A stretch of 64,000 nucleotides of DNA from the NCBI GenBank assembly GCA_036898135.1, contig CM072515.1:22359700-22423699 (forward strand). Direction: 5' to 3'. The notes beneath the pieces are model-generated. The model worked only from the letters and a program-made list of their open reading frames with translations. It was not told where the DNA came from and did not search any database. Each line of letters begins with the position of its first letter. The stretch's first letter is position 1. The position numbers and the translations under genes were made by a program. Origin of the DNA: Oncomelania hupensis (lineage: Eukaryota > Mollusca > Gastropoda > Littorinimorpha > Pomatiopsidae). This document shows, in pieces, positions 51,990 to 62,613 of the stretch.

Positions 51990-52977
51990 ATAGATTACAG
52001 TCACATGACACTGGAGCGTATAGGCGACTACTGGTCACATTATTCTGACACCAGTTGACCAGTTGATGGTAAGGGGCAAATAATATGGTCACACGTTGAC
52101 CAATCCGGGATTGGGACTATGGACCTTTCGATTACAGTAAAACCTCCGTTTTACGACCTTAAAATTGCCATTAAAACAAGATTTTAAATTGGAGGGGTCT
52201 TAAAAAGGAGGTAGGACATTTTTGAAAAAAGACATTTAGGAAATTAATTAAATAAAATAAATACATGTACAAAAAGTACACTACACATACTATTTTAGTA
52301 TAGGGAACATCTACCATCTTTCAGAAATATAGATTAAACTCTACAGTCAATATCTTCCTGTTCCTCATTATTTACAAAATAAAAGATCAATGTTGGTATA
52401 ATAGTTGTTTAAAAGTGTATGTAAGTGCTGAGTGCATGTTTGGAGTTATAACTTTATTTATAAGATAACCCCATTAATATGTTGTAATTATTTTTATTCA
52501 ATCATTGAATAGTTGTGTTCTTGGGTATTTTTTTTAAAAAATAACGTGGCTATTTCTGCTTGTTTGCATGTTCTCTTAGTATGTCACTTTGAACACCAGA
52601 CATGGTGTCGGCAAGATCTGACAGGCCCCTGCTCAGGGCAAATCTGATCAGCTCCTTAGAGTATTTCAAGCTGCTTTAATGCTTCGTCTGCTGTTAAAAG
52701 TTGTAAACAAAACTGTTTTATTCAAGCGCACAAATATAGTATTGCTTTGGAATCAGAATTTTTAAGATGCTAGGTCGTAAAATTTAATTATTTGAAGGTC
52801 GCAAGTCGCGTTTTAGAGGTAGTCGTTTATTTAAGAGAGGTCGTTTATATATTACAAAGCATCTGTGAATTTTTTTCCGGTCGTATGTTGGAGGAAGTCG
52901 TTTAAGAGAGGATCTCAAAACGGAGGTTTTACTGTACTAGTAATTAAGCCGCTCTACCAACTGAGCTACCAGGCCCC
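51990..52977 (-). mobile_element. SINE-A copy 2, split by a pogo-like MITE
   Basis: In reverse orientation, 51,990-52,134 matches the SINE-A body and B-box half, and 52,937-52,977 matches the tRNA A-box half (GCTCTACCAACTGAGCTACC). The two parts are separated by the 800-bp MITE. Confidence 0.88.
52135..52934. mobile_element. Pogo/Tigger-like MITE (800 bp)
   Basis: Terminal inverted repeats CAGTAAAACCTCCGTTTT and their complement, flanked by TA on both sides (52133-52134 and 52935-52936), the target duplication of Tc1/mariner/pogo elements. The CAGTAAAACC start is pogo/Tigger-like. The minus strand retains a weak trace of a transposase C-terminus (LLTADEALKQLEIL near 52,680), but no intact ORF. 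Confidence 0.85.
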
Positions 52978-53060
52978 AGAATCCAATAATCAGAATAAGA
53001 AATCTTTGTTGTCCCTATAACACACAAGGACATTTGTTATGTGTAGCAAAGTGTGAATAC

Positions 53061-53164
53061 CTGGACCTTCAGGCTATTCCTTCTACTCTCTTCTGCTGCA
53101 GCTGCACCCCCTTGGATTGCTTCATTTTCATCGTCTGCCACAGCGACAGTGCTGGAGTGAGAGT
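53061..53164 (-). CDS. RING-finger protein, exon with Ala/Glu-rich linker
   Basis: This 104-nt exon has acceptor TTGCTCTAG and donor CAG|GTATTC. It enters with two bases of a split codon and ends in phase 0, giving SHSSTVAVADDENEAIQGG, AAAAEESRRNSLKVQ. No domain is recognised; the composition (acidic, Ala-rich, ending basic) suits a flexible linker. It joins in frame to both neighbouring exons. Confidence 0.75.
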
Positions 53165-53239
53165 CTAGAGCAAAACAATATCAAGAACAATCAATGCAAA
53201 ACTTCGTCGGAGCATAGTTATTAACAACATGTAGTGGAT

Positions 53240-53540
53240 CTATAGAAACAATCTGGATATATTCCATCTTAGATTATACAGCGGACTTCTTTCCAATTCA
53301 GACAATAAACAACAGCTGGGATCTATTATGGCAGAATAAGAATAATACCAAAGGTGGATCAAGAGGGTAAAGTAAGTGGGGAGAGGTCCAAACTGTGGCC
53401 AGGATCCAGACCTCGGTGGTGGCCAGGGGCAAAGGCCTTGTCGGTGGGCCTGAGGATGAAGATAATATAACTTTTTGAAGTGCATGGTAAGCCTCTCCTG
53501 AAAGATAATTATGGTTAATCACTAGAGTAAATCTATTTAT
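53240..53540. other. Intron sequence; no feature recognised
   Basis: Minus-strand frames of 74-81 codons cross this stretch, but they lack the phase and splice pattern of the neighbouring exons. Treated as non-coding intron. Confidence 0.35.
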
Positions 53541-53983
53541 ATTTCATGTATTTTTTTATTTTTTTTAATTTCATTTTTTGTACAGGTATGAATTAGAATG
53601 AGGTGAGTCAGTACAGAATGAAGGTGATGATGTTGCACTCAGTAATAAGTCTTAACAGTGCATATGTCACATGTTTTAACATATTAAATTTCTCTTATAA
53701 ATGTATATTTCAAACATCAAAAATATCATTGTACAAAAGCCATTTCTGGCAAAAAAGGTGGTATCGTAGTTCCATTTTGTGTACATGTTCATCTATCTGA
53801 TATTGATATTTCAGATATCGCAAGAATATATTTAAATGAGGTTTTGACCCACTGAAACGGCATTTGTACATGTATATATAGTATTTTGCATGTATTAATA
53901 TGAAGCTAAGGCTGTCATCTGTTTGAACATTATTTTCACAACCAAATAAAACTAGGCATTTTGAAAAACTCAGTCTACTTATA

Positions 53984-54035
53984 TTGGTGCCCCATTGACT
54001 TCCGAGTTACGGGATAGGATAGGATAGGATAGGAC
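53984..54035 (+). mobile_element. LINE 3' tail fragment, GGATA family
   Basis: Only the extreme 3' UTR and GGATAGGATA tail are present. Confidence 0.75.
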
Positions 54036-54103
54036 TGAAATATCCGTAGTATCGCTATAACCCAAATGATCTAAACTGGAACCACAAATACTGAACCATA
54101 AGC

Positions 54104-54467
54104 GTAATCCAATGTACAACACGATGACCTGCTCACAGAGGTGAATAAACGGAAACTGATCCGATGGTATGGCCACTGCACCAGATCATCAGGTCTTGCA
54201 AAGACCATCCTGCAAGGCACAGTGCAAGGAGGTAGAAGAAGAGGGAGACCGAAAAAGAAGTGGGAGGAACAACATTCAAGAATGGATTGGTTTGACACTG
54301 AGCGAAGCAATCAGGGTTGCTGAGGACAGGGAAAGATGGAGTACGCTGTTAACTTAAACGATCATCTGTGGTGTCCCTATGACCTCCGAGTAATGGGATA
54401 GGATAGGATAGGATAGGATAGGATAGGATAGGATAGGATAGGATAGGATAGGATAGGATAGGATAAG
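54104..54467 (+). mobile_element. LINE 3' fragment with long (GGATA)n tail
   Basis: Encodes NKRKLIRWYGHCTRSSGLAK ... QGGRRRGRPKKKWEE, decayed. The tail has about 13 GGATA units at 54,395-54,464. Flanks share CATAAGC (54097-54103 and 54468-54474), a short possible duplication. Confidence 0.85.
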
Positions 54468-54798
54468 CATAAGCAGTAACTATAGTACCAACGACTGTGC
54501 CAAAGTTACAGCATATTATTACAACAGGGCAAATAGCTTAGCATTAATTAATGAACACTTAATCCTCGTGATAGTAAAAGCTAAGTGGACAAGAATAAAC
54601 TTTTAAAGTTCAAAGGGAAATCAACAATTGTTTATACTAAACATAAACAACACCGGAAGTAACACTCAAAACAGAGCAACCATATCAACAAATGCGAAGC
54701 TAAGTAGATGAGTATTTGAAGAGTAGGAATTATTTAAATATATTTTAAAAAGTTTCACTTGTAAAGTTATTTATTTCAAATAATATTAAACAACAACA

Positions 54799-55663
54799 GA
54801 CCTGCCTACTGCTACGATTTTGCCGTAGCAGCTACGAAAAATAAAGCTCTGCTACGATGCTACGGCAAACATAAAATTGCTACGGGAAAAAAAATCCGAC
54901 TTTTTTCTTTTAACCCTTTACCGGGCGTAGCGGCAAAGGTCTAAAGAGGCAAAACGCCCAAAAGCGTCCGTATCAACCACTGCTATATTCTCGCGTTGTT
55001 TGAAAGATTGCGAGATTTCCGGCAATTTACTTCCGGTTTATTCTGTTGTGGAAACAATCGACGGCATTTCCACAAGTTTTCTCTTTGATGCGTTCGTTTT
55101 TTCGATTTTATTTTCAATTTTTTGTGTGCAAGTGTCTAGAATGGATGGTTTGGATTCTTCGACTGATGAAGGAGAGTTTACAGTCTTCCATTTATTAGAC
55201 ATTGAAGTGAGAGAAATAAACTGTGAGTCGGAGGAAGAGATCGGTACTGACATTAGTGCCAGTAGCATGCATGCATCAGATCTTTCAGATGGGCAGGGAA
55301 GTGAAGAAGAGGAGGAGGCTTGTTTGGACTTTTTAAAACATGTTTTTTTTGCAATTTTTGTAAACACATGGAGTAATAAAAAAACAAGACATGACAAGAG
55401 AAGAATAAAAAAGGTATATAATCAAAAGAGAATTTATTTCTGTTCATTTTGCATTTTATTTCATTTAAATCTATGCACTAATACCTAAGATGTGGTGTTT
55501 TTACTAACGTACTCCAAAATATCTCTAAAATTATAAGACTTCTTGCCTTAACTTGTCGTGGCGTCCTACATCGACGGTTATGCATGCTACTGAAAACCTG
55601 GCTTTGCTACTGAAAACTGGACCTTTTGCTACTGATTTAAAGAATTGTAGGTAGGCAGGTCTG
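54799..55663 (+). mobile_element. hAT-like non-autonomous element with CAGACCTGCCTAC ends
   Basis: The inverted ends GACCTGCCTAC and GTAGGCAGGTC are bordered by CAACAACA (54791-54798 and 55664-55671), an 8-bp duplication expected of hAT elements; two bases of the end may overlap it. The interior has CTACG/CGTAG inverted motifs near the left end and one acidic ORF (55,141-55,485) but no catalytic domain. Confidence 0.7.
55141..55485 (+). CDS. Acidic ORF inside the hAT-like element, function unknown
   Basis: From the ATG at 55141 (MDGLDSSTDEGEFTVFHLL) the frame is very acidic (SEEEIGTDIS, SDGQGSEEEEEACLDFLKH), then hydrophobic, then basic (NKKTRHDKRRIKKVYNQKR). It might be the first exon of a transposase or an accessory protein; the in-frame part after about residue 70 is probably intron read-through, and HVFFAIFVNTW may be spurious. 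I recognise no family. Confidence 0.3.
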
Positions 55664-55811
55664 CAACAACATTCATACACTAAGTAATTTTTATAAATGT
55701 ATTTCAAGTCAGTATTTAGTAGGCCTAATGTTAACAAGTAACAAGTATATGGAAAAATATGTTTAAACGCACACAGGCATACGCACAAAAAGAGAACATG
55801 GGTACACTCAC

Positions 55812-55854
55812 GATCCTCGGAACACTGTACAGGTGCTCTGAGACGGTTGGCACC
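55812..55854 (-). CDS. RING-finger protein, 43-nt exon
   Basis: Acceptor TCTGTTTCAG and donor GATC|GTGAGT border 43 nt encoding GANRLRAPVQCSED plus one base. It enters in phase 0 from the exon at 57,978 and leaves in phase 1 into the 53,061 exon, forming His at the junction. No motif is visible. The match of splice signals and phase on both sides supports a real, possibly alternative, exon. Confidence 0.65.
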
Positions 55855-55863
55855 CTGAAACAG

Positions 55864-56836
55864 ATTTTTTTTTTAATTGAATTAAATTAAGATTTAAACT
55901 GGCTGTGACTGTCAGCACTGGTCATCTTACTGCTTCAATCGGTCTGGGCGAGACCTGTATACATAAGGGGTTGGTGGGTTTATTATTTCTGTGTCCTGGA
56001 TGTTGATGCAAACAAATCAAGATGACAAACCTTTGAAATATATTCCCAGACATCCACACACACCTATAGTGGGGAAAATAGGCATTTTTAAAAGAGTTCA
56101 TTTTGGGGGCGGTGTTGTGACTCCGCTTTATTATAAAGAGGCAAGAAGAAAAAAAAACAACATGAGAAATCTATCTACAACAACAACAAAAATCATCAAA
56201 TACGCTCAGCCAAGTTGTAGATACAGCGCAAAACATGTTTAGAAAACGATGAAGCACAATGACCTTGACCTATGAGAAAGTACAAATACCAATGATCTAA
56301 CGTGCTTAGCAGTTTAAGTAAAGTATCCACAAAGTACAAATTATGAATTTCGGTTCAGTTATTCTAACTTCACATAAGACAAAAACTTATTTTGAACAAC
56401 AACAAATCGGAGCGACTGATTGACGACCGGATCACTACTGAAAAATGGCCCATGGTTTGAAGTACCTGTATACCAAAATCTCAACAAATCGCGTCAGCCG
56501 TTCTTTTGAGATATTGAGCAAAACGTGTTTAGCAACAAAACGACTCCAATGACCTTGACATTTGCGGTAGAACAAATATGATAGCACGGGAGGCAACTAA
56601 CCTAGATAATGTGCCTATGAAGTTTGATCAAAATCTGTTCAGTGGTTCTTGAGATATGGCGACCAACGGACCGACCCACTAACAGACCGACTTTTGTTGC
56701 TCATTCTGATTCCCTCAGACTATATCAAAGTATGCCCATATAAGTTTGGGAATACAAAACAACTACACACATTTCACCTTTAAGTTCAAGACAAGCAAAC
56801 AATCATAGAAGCTACAAGTGCAAAAACAAAATTGAT
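55864..56836. other. Intron with a partially duplicated repeat
   Basis: Two diverged copies of a unit with AGCAAAACGTGTTTAG and CAATGACCTTGAC lie at about 56,225-56,300 and 56,517-56,660. The second is followed by TTGATCAAAATCTGTTCAGT and GACCGACCC-type words. It is probably an old dispersed repeat; no coding seen. Confidence 0.4.
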
Positions 56837-56894
56837 TGATTGATTTATTGTTGCTTTAGGTCCAGCGGACTCCTCCGAGCCAAATCAGGACCGG
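56836..56894 (-). mobile_element. CAAT-type retroposon, copy 5 (59-bp extreme truncation)
   Basis: Only the last 59 bp of the family, reverse, flanked by an exact 14-bp duplication AAAAACAAAATTGA (56822-56835 and 56895-56908). Confidence 0.9.
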
Positions 56895-56991
56895 AAAAAC
56901 AAAATTGAGAATATGTTTATTACCCAACGGCTACAGTATTATCACATTCTCCTCCCAATGTTGTTGTTGTTAAGATTTTAATTGTTTCAAA

Positions 56992-56992
<1 letters not shown>

Positions 56993-57084
<92 letters not shown>

Positions 57085-57113
57085 TGTGTTTTTGTGTGTG
57101 TAGTGTGTGTGTA
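56993..57113. repeat. (GT)n microsatellite
   Basis: Long GT run with a few substitutions. Confidence 0.95.
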
Positions 57114-57312
57114 AGTAAAAGGTAAAGGTGTTCCCGCAAACTGTCGGTCGTTGGGGAGAGAGAGTTTTGGGACATCCCCTTTCTCTAGGCCAGCTCAATG
57201 AAGGCAATGCGTGTCTCCTCTCCCTCGCTGCTGTACCTTCCCCGGTTCTAAACAGATCCAGGTACCCATTCACTGTTGGGGTGTGTCGTGAGCTTGTTTT
57301 ATTTTACATTTG

Positions 57313-57314
<2 letters not shown>

Positions 57315-57365
<51 letters not shown>

Positions 57366-57600
57366 TATATAGATATATAGATAGATAGATAGATAGATAG
57401 ATCAGAATCAGAATCAGAATCAGAATCAGAATCAGAATCTTTATTGTCCCCATGAAAACACAAGGAAATGTGTGTGCGGCGTACACTTCATCAAAACAAC
57501 GGCACAAAAGCAATAAAACACAAAAGACTTCAGGGATTAAAACAATACACCCCAAAGAACATAAAAGCAGGTGTACACAACATGAATGTAGCTTATGAAA
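57315..57600. repeat. (AT)n, (GATA)n and (CAGAAT)n arrays with a retroposon 3' end
   Basis: (AT)n at 57,318-57,361, AGAT units to 57,401, then (CAGAAT)n at 57,402-57,437 followed by CTTTATTGTCCCCATGAAA. The last block looks like the reversed 3' end and tail of a LINE or SINE; a related stretch is at 52,990-53,040. Confidence 0.7.
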
Positions 57601-57647
57601 TAATAAAAGTCATGCATCCTACTTTCTAACCCCTAACACAAAACACC

Positions 57648-57650
57648 CAC

Positions 57651-57686
<36 letters not shown>

Positions 57687-57754
57687 GCACACACACACCC
57701 GCACACACACACACAAACACACACGCGCACACACCCACACACACCAGAAGTTAA

Positions 57755-57795
<41 letters not shown>

Positions 57796-57815
57796 CATAG
57801 ATAGATAGAAATAAT
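57648..57815. repeat. (CA)n then (GATA)n microsatellites
   Basis: CA-rich run at 57,651-57,745 and AGAT units at 57,758-57,811. Confidence 0.95.
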
Positions 57816-57977
57816 TTATTTAGGTGGTTGCCTTCTTTGTATGGTCACCCATCCAAGTACTAATCCGTCCCGATGTTGGTTACCAAGAAACATTGCTATC
57901 CTGCACCCAAACCACTACATTACTGCGCCACCGAAGCAATTAGCCTGCAATAGAACCTATAAAATCACGTTTTCTAC

Positions 57978-58291
57978 CTGCTCATCCAGCGGCAGGTTCC
58001 TTTGGTCCTCCTCTCTCCCACTGGCTTGGAAGTTGGCATATCCCTCTCCATGATGACAATTGACGCTAGCATGCGTGGGGGGGTTACTGGATTGAGAATC
58101 CTGGCTTGCCTCTCGATGGCCAGGATAGGATTCAATCCGTGGAGGCAGGTTTCTTGGGTCTGAATTGGAGCTAATCTCAGGAGGTAGGTTTGTGGAGTCT
58201 TCCTCCTCCCCGCTGGACTCAAAGTTGGGGTCCTCCTCTCCGTGACGATTAAGACTGACATGACTGGCCTCCTGATGCGGGTTTATTGGGT
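57978..58291 (-). CDS. RING-finger protein, acidic repeat exon
   Basis: This 314-nt exon (acceptor TTGAATCTAG, donor GAGCAG|GTAGAA) encodes about 105 residues rich in Glu, Ser, Pro and Asn. It has an internal duplication: HVSLNRHGEEDPNFESSGEE followed by STNLPPE, and later SVNCHHGEGYANFQASGREE followed by QRNLPLDE. Another NLPP block lies between. It enters with two bases of a split Asp codon and ends in phase 0 before the 55,812 exon. It is probably an intrinsically disordered stretch in the cytosol. No domain family recognised. Confidence 0.78.
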
Positions 58292-58682
58292 CTAGATTCA
58301 AAACGTAATATATAAGACTTATAATGCCTTTGACCCTTTCTGAGGTGTAGAACATAAAAATAAACATAAAATAACAATACAATCTGAATCTTTTTTCATT
58401 ACAAATAATAAATTCACGAATATGGATACTCATGCAATCCTTTCCACAACTTCATAAATGTACTAAATTTTATAATAGTGCTGCTTTAACTTTCAGAAAT
58501 TTACACACAATGAGCATATTGATATATAAATAATAAATACATGCTAGAAATGAACATTAGTTCTTATTTTGTATATTAGAAAACAAAATGACAACTATCT
58601 TCATCAGAATCCAAAGTTATATCCTGACCAAATCTGTTTGTTTATTATATCTCTCGCCTACTTATTTGTAACTTGTCGGATC

Positions 58683-58902
58683 ATCCTATCCTTTCTTATC
58701 CCGTAACTCTGAGTTCGTTGGGGCACCACAGATGATCGTTTAACCAGCATACTCCATCTTTCTCTGTCCTCAGCAACCCTGATGGCTTCACTCAGTGTCA
58801 AGCCAGTCCATTCTCAAATGTTGTCCTCCCACCTCTTTTTCGGTCTCCCTCTTCTTCTACCTCCTTGCAATGTGCCTTGCAGGATGGTCTTTGCAAGGCC
58901 TC
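58683..58902 (-). mobile_element. LINE 3' fragment, GGATA family, reverse
   Basis: Reverse complement of the C-terminus and 3' end seen at 44,990-45,190 (CTTTGCAAGGCC..., GGTCTCCCTCTTC), with a shortened tail at the left. Confidence 0.88.
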
Positions 58903-58914
58903 ATATCATCGGAA

Positions 58915-59539
58915 CAATTAAATGTTCAAAAGTGTTAACACCTATCCAGTAACTGATAGTAATATACAATCAATTCAATTCATTAAGTTATTTCAATTTT
59001 TTTTCACATACCTATTATCTGGTTTTAGACCATGCAGTCAATCTTACGCATGAACGCATAAACATATAATAAAAATTACCAATTTAAATTTGAAATATAA
59101 TAATTAAAAAATATGTAACATCACTACACAAGTTTATTAACTGCAGACATGTAACTTATACGAGAGTAATGTACTTTTCTTGCTTAAAGTTAAACTCGAT
59201 CATTTCTTTAGAGAGAGAGAGAAAACAAATTCTGTGATGTGAAGGTGTGAAGGGAAAGGGGTCCTTACTGGTGTTTTCAGATGACCGTGTTTGGATAAAA
59301 GGATCCCTCTTAGTCTCAAAGCTAAGTGTCTTCTCTTGCGGTAGGGAAGTCCACACAGTCATTTCTACTGCCAGCGAGTGTATTCCAGATACCGAGGGGA
59401 AAAAAAAAGCGCACAAATTCCAAGCAGTACATCAACGTTCACTAGTAAAAGAATTTCAGAGGCAAAGAGAAGATGGTTAGCAGGAAGGAAGGTAAGGAGG
59501 ATACTGCGACACAGAAGAAAAAGGAAGAAGAATTTGTTG

Positions 59540-59550
<11 letters not shown>
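58915..59550. other. Intron sequence; no feature recognised
   Basis: AT-rich, no supported exon. Short frames on both strands lack splice-site support. Confidence 0.35.
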
Positions 59551-59895
<345 letters not shown>

Positions 59896-60229
59896 CTCCT
59901 CATCATCATCGTCATCATCAATAGTTTTTGGGTCAACACATAGTCTGTGAATTTTATTTACATCCCTATAGACCACAGGCCCTGAAAGCTAATATCGATC
60001 ACTTTATTCATAACCAACAACTTTTGTGTTTGTTATAAAAGGTTAATATTCGGGTATGTAACCTCGAAATCAATCAATTAATCAATCACGCAATCAATAA
60101 AGGAAAGAACATGGAAACACCAGACCCCGTTTAAAAGCGTTGAGCGCCAAAGTAAGGTTGTTGGTGGTTGTGGTGGTGATGGCGGTGACATTGATAGCAT
60201 TACCAGTCTGCGCGCGTCGCATTTGCTCA

Positions 60230-60268
60230 CCAGTGCGCGACATTCCTCGGGATGGTGTCAACTGTTCT
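60230..60268 (-). CDS. RING-finger protein, 39-nt microexon
   Basis: Between acceptor TTCCCTCCAG and donor CTG|GTGAGC there are 39 nt, a multiple of three. With the one base carried over from the 62,614 exon it reads GEQLTPSRGMSRT and passes one base to the 57,978 exon, with no stop. Skipping it also keeps the frame, so it could be alternatively spliced. The evidence is only strong splice signals and phase. Confidence 0.6.
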
Positions 60269-60556
60269 CCTGGAGGGAAAAAAAACCAATCGACAGTTCT
60301 TTAAATTAATTAAACATCGAATCGATCAGTAAACATCCAATCGATCAGTTTACTAAACTTGTATGTTTCATTAATTTATATATATACATGAGTATATTAC
60401 GACCCCAGCTCCTTGCTCCACACGGCCACAAAACCGTATGTTTATCTTCTGACAAAAGAATAACACATAAAACTAAACACTTTGAAAGGACAAAATGTTA
60501 TTCAAAAAACCTTCTTCAGGGCATTCACATGGCAGTGTAATATAAGCGAAACAATG

Positions 60557-60740
60557 GCCGGACGCAAACTTGTTTATTCCAACCTAGTTCCAGTCATTCG
60601 CCGAAAAAGGCAATTACCGAAGTCGAACGAAGCTCTCCGAGTCGAGCGAAGCTATCCGATGTTTTACGAACGAATGCTTGCAGGACAACGTGAAACCACA
60701 GGCTGGGAAGTCTCGTCTTTCGTAGGCCTCAATTACTTAC
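60557..60740 (+). repeat. Inverted-repeat partner of 62,296-62,400 plus palindrome-arm motif
   Basis: 60,557-60,690 is about 80 percent similar by eye to the reverse complement of 62,296-62,400 (shared CAGTCATTCGCC and GAAGTCGAACGAAGCTCTCC), with an extra duplicated 20-bp block here. 60,698-60,738 resembles one arm of the palindrome at 17,446-17,522. Confidence 0.7.
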
Positions 60741-60744
60741 TATA

Positions 60745-61440
60745 TAATACTACGTAGGTATGTAGGAGGCCCACGAGTTTACAAAAACAAAAGAAAAGAC
60801 TTCAGAGCCTGTGCTGAATCATCCGTGCATAAAAATAGCCGCTGTTGCTTCTAGATCTCATTCTGTTTCGATCTGCACAGCTTCAAGCTTAAGTCAAGTC
60901 AAGATTCGCATTTTGAAGCAGTTAGTATTATTATTATTTTATGAAGATTAATATACTGACACAATTAGTAATAAAGAGTAAAAGTAATACATAACACATA
61001 ATGCACACATACAACGATTTCACATCTATATCAACAATAAAACCATGACAAAACTTCAAAGCGCTATGGATACGTTGATGTCCCTTCAGCAAATGGCAAA
61101 GCAAGCTTATAATGGTCTCAACAGTGACAATTTCATTGCAAGAACCAAAGCAATTATTTATTTAACTAATACTATTCTTTTTAACTGATACAGTAAATTT
61201 GTTATATGTATTTCAATGATATGTATTTTAATGAGAAACACGTATTTAAAAAATGTTGCGTGGCAGGCGAAAATTTCCATAAATCATCTGAAAGCTTTGG
61301 TAAATCTATAAGAAAAATAACCAGTAACACCATCTGAATATTTCGGGTTACACCCAACTTCAGGAAAAACAAAACGTCACTGACCAAATTTACACCATTG
61401 AGCACACTGTTCTTTTTCTTTCTTTTTTTAAAAGTAGGAA
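60745..61440. other. Intron sequence; nothing recognised
   Basis: AT-rich, no supported exon. Confidence 0.35.
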
Positions 61441-61441
61441 T

Positions 61442-61521
<80 letters not shown>

Positions 61522-61574
61522 TAATAATAAATAAATAAATAAATTAATTAATTAAAGATTTAACTAAATAACTA

Positions 61575-61632
<58 letters not shown>

Positions 61633-61635
61633 GCT
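61441..61635. repeat. (AAT)n and (CTA)n microsatellites
   Basis: AAT units to about 61,530 and CTA/ACT units at 61,572-61,632. Confidence 0.95.
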
Positions 61636-61650
61636 GCTGCTACTAGAGAA

Positions 61651-61845
61651 GTTGTAGTCTTGATTTTGTGGTCCTGATTCGGCTCTTTGCAGCCCGCTGG
61701 ATCCTGTAAGCAATGAATACCTAACTAACTGTTAATTTAACTCTGATCTCGAGTTGCCTTGATTTTGTGGTCCTGATTCGGCTCTTTGCAGTCCGCTGGA
61801 CCCTGTAAGCAATTAACTATTAATTTAACTCTGATATGGAATTAT
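61651..61845 (+). repeat. Tandem pair of a retroposon-like 3' end
   Basis: Two units of about 95-100 bp share TTGATTTTGTGGTCCTGATT and CCGCTGGA...CTGTAAGCAAT. They resemble the 3' end of the CAAT-type retroposon (TCCTGATTTGGCTCGG...CCGCTGGACCTAAAGCAA), so they may come from a related family. Confidence 0.65.
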
Positions 61846-62295
61846 GGGGACAAAAATTCGCTTAGCCTACTCGTCCTTCTCCGGAAATTTAAAGATTCGA
61901 ATATTAGGCTATTAAGTATAGGTTTAAATATTATTAATTAGAATAGATATAGTTTATACATTTATTTACATATAAAACAAACAAAACATATAATAATTAT
62001 ATTCAGCTAGTGAGCTTTTTCGCTGCGCGGAGACAGACTTATAATATATACTGTAGATTAAGCCTATACTGTATAACAGTGTCTACTTGGTTCTAGGCAG
62101 GAAATGGGAAATGCTATTATTAGCCTACTGCTGAGAACTAACAAAATGCAAAGCAAGGAACGCAACTATTAAATATGGTCGATAATAATTATGCTCATCT
62201 TAACAAAGTATACTGTTGCGAAATGCTAATCTGTGTAAATCGAACAGAATTAGGAGCAACAGCGATCATTTTTAATGTCAACTAGTCGTAGTCAT
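61846..62295. other. Intron sequence; nothing recognised
   Basis: No supported ORF or repeat. Confidence 0.35.
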
Positions 62296-62400
62296 GCAAG
62301 CATCATTACGTAACACATCGGAGAGCTTCGTTCGACTTCGGTGATTGCCTTTTTGGGCGAATGACTGGAAGAAAGTTGGAAAAAACAAGTTTGCCTGGCC
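62296..62400 (-). repeat. Inverted copy of 60,557-60,690
   Basis: The reverse complement shares GGCAAACTTGTTT, CCAGTCATTCGCC and CACCGAAGTCGAACGAAGCT with the left copy. The pair is separated by about 1.6 kb. Confidence 0.7.
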
Positions 62401-62613
62401 GGACGTATTTATAGCACTTGGTGTAAAAACTGGTAAGGTTGAACAACTAAAGTAGATTCGTATGTAAGGATGAAATAATACTGCTGATCGAAATTCAGTT
62501 AACATACATTCATTCACACGCAAACGCGCGCGGTCTCACAAACACACACACAACACACACACATATATGCAAACACACACACGCATTACAACTTACTACT
62601 ATACTAAGCCTAC

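Noticed and set aside
53240..53522. Extra exon of the RING gene
   Set aside because: The open frames contain no well-placed acceptor/donor pair preserving phase, while the neighbouring exons already join in frame.
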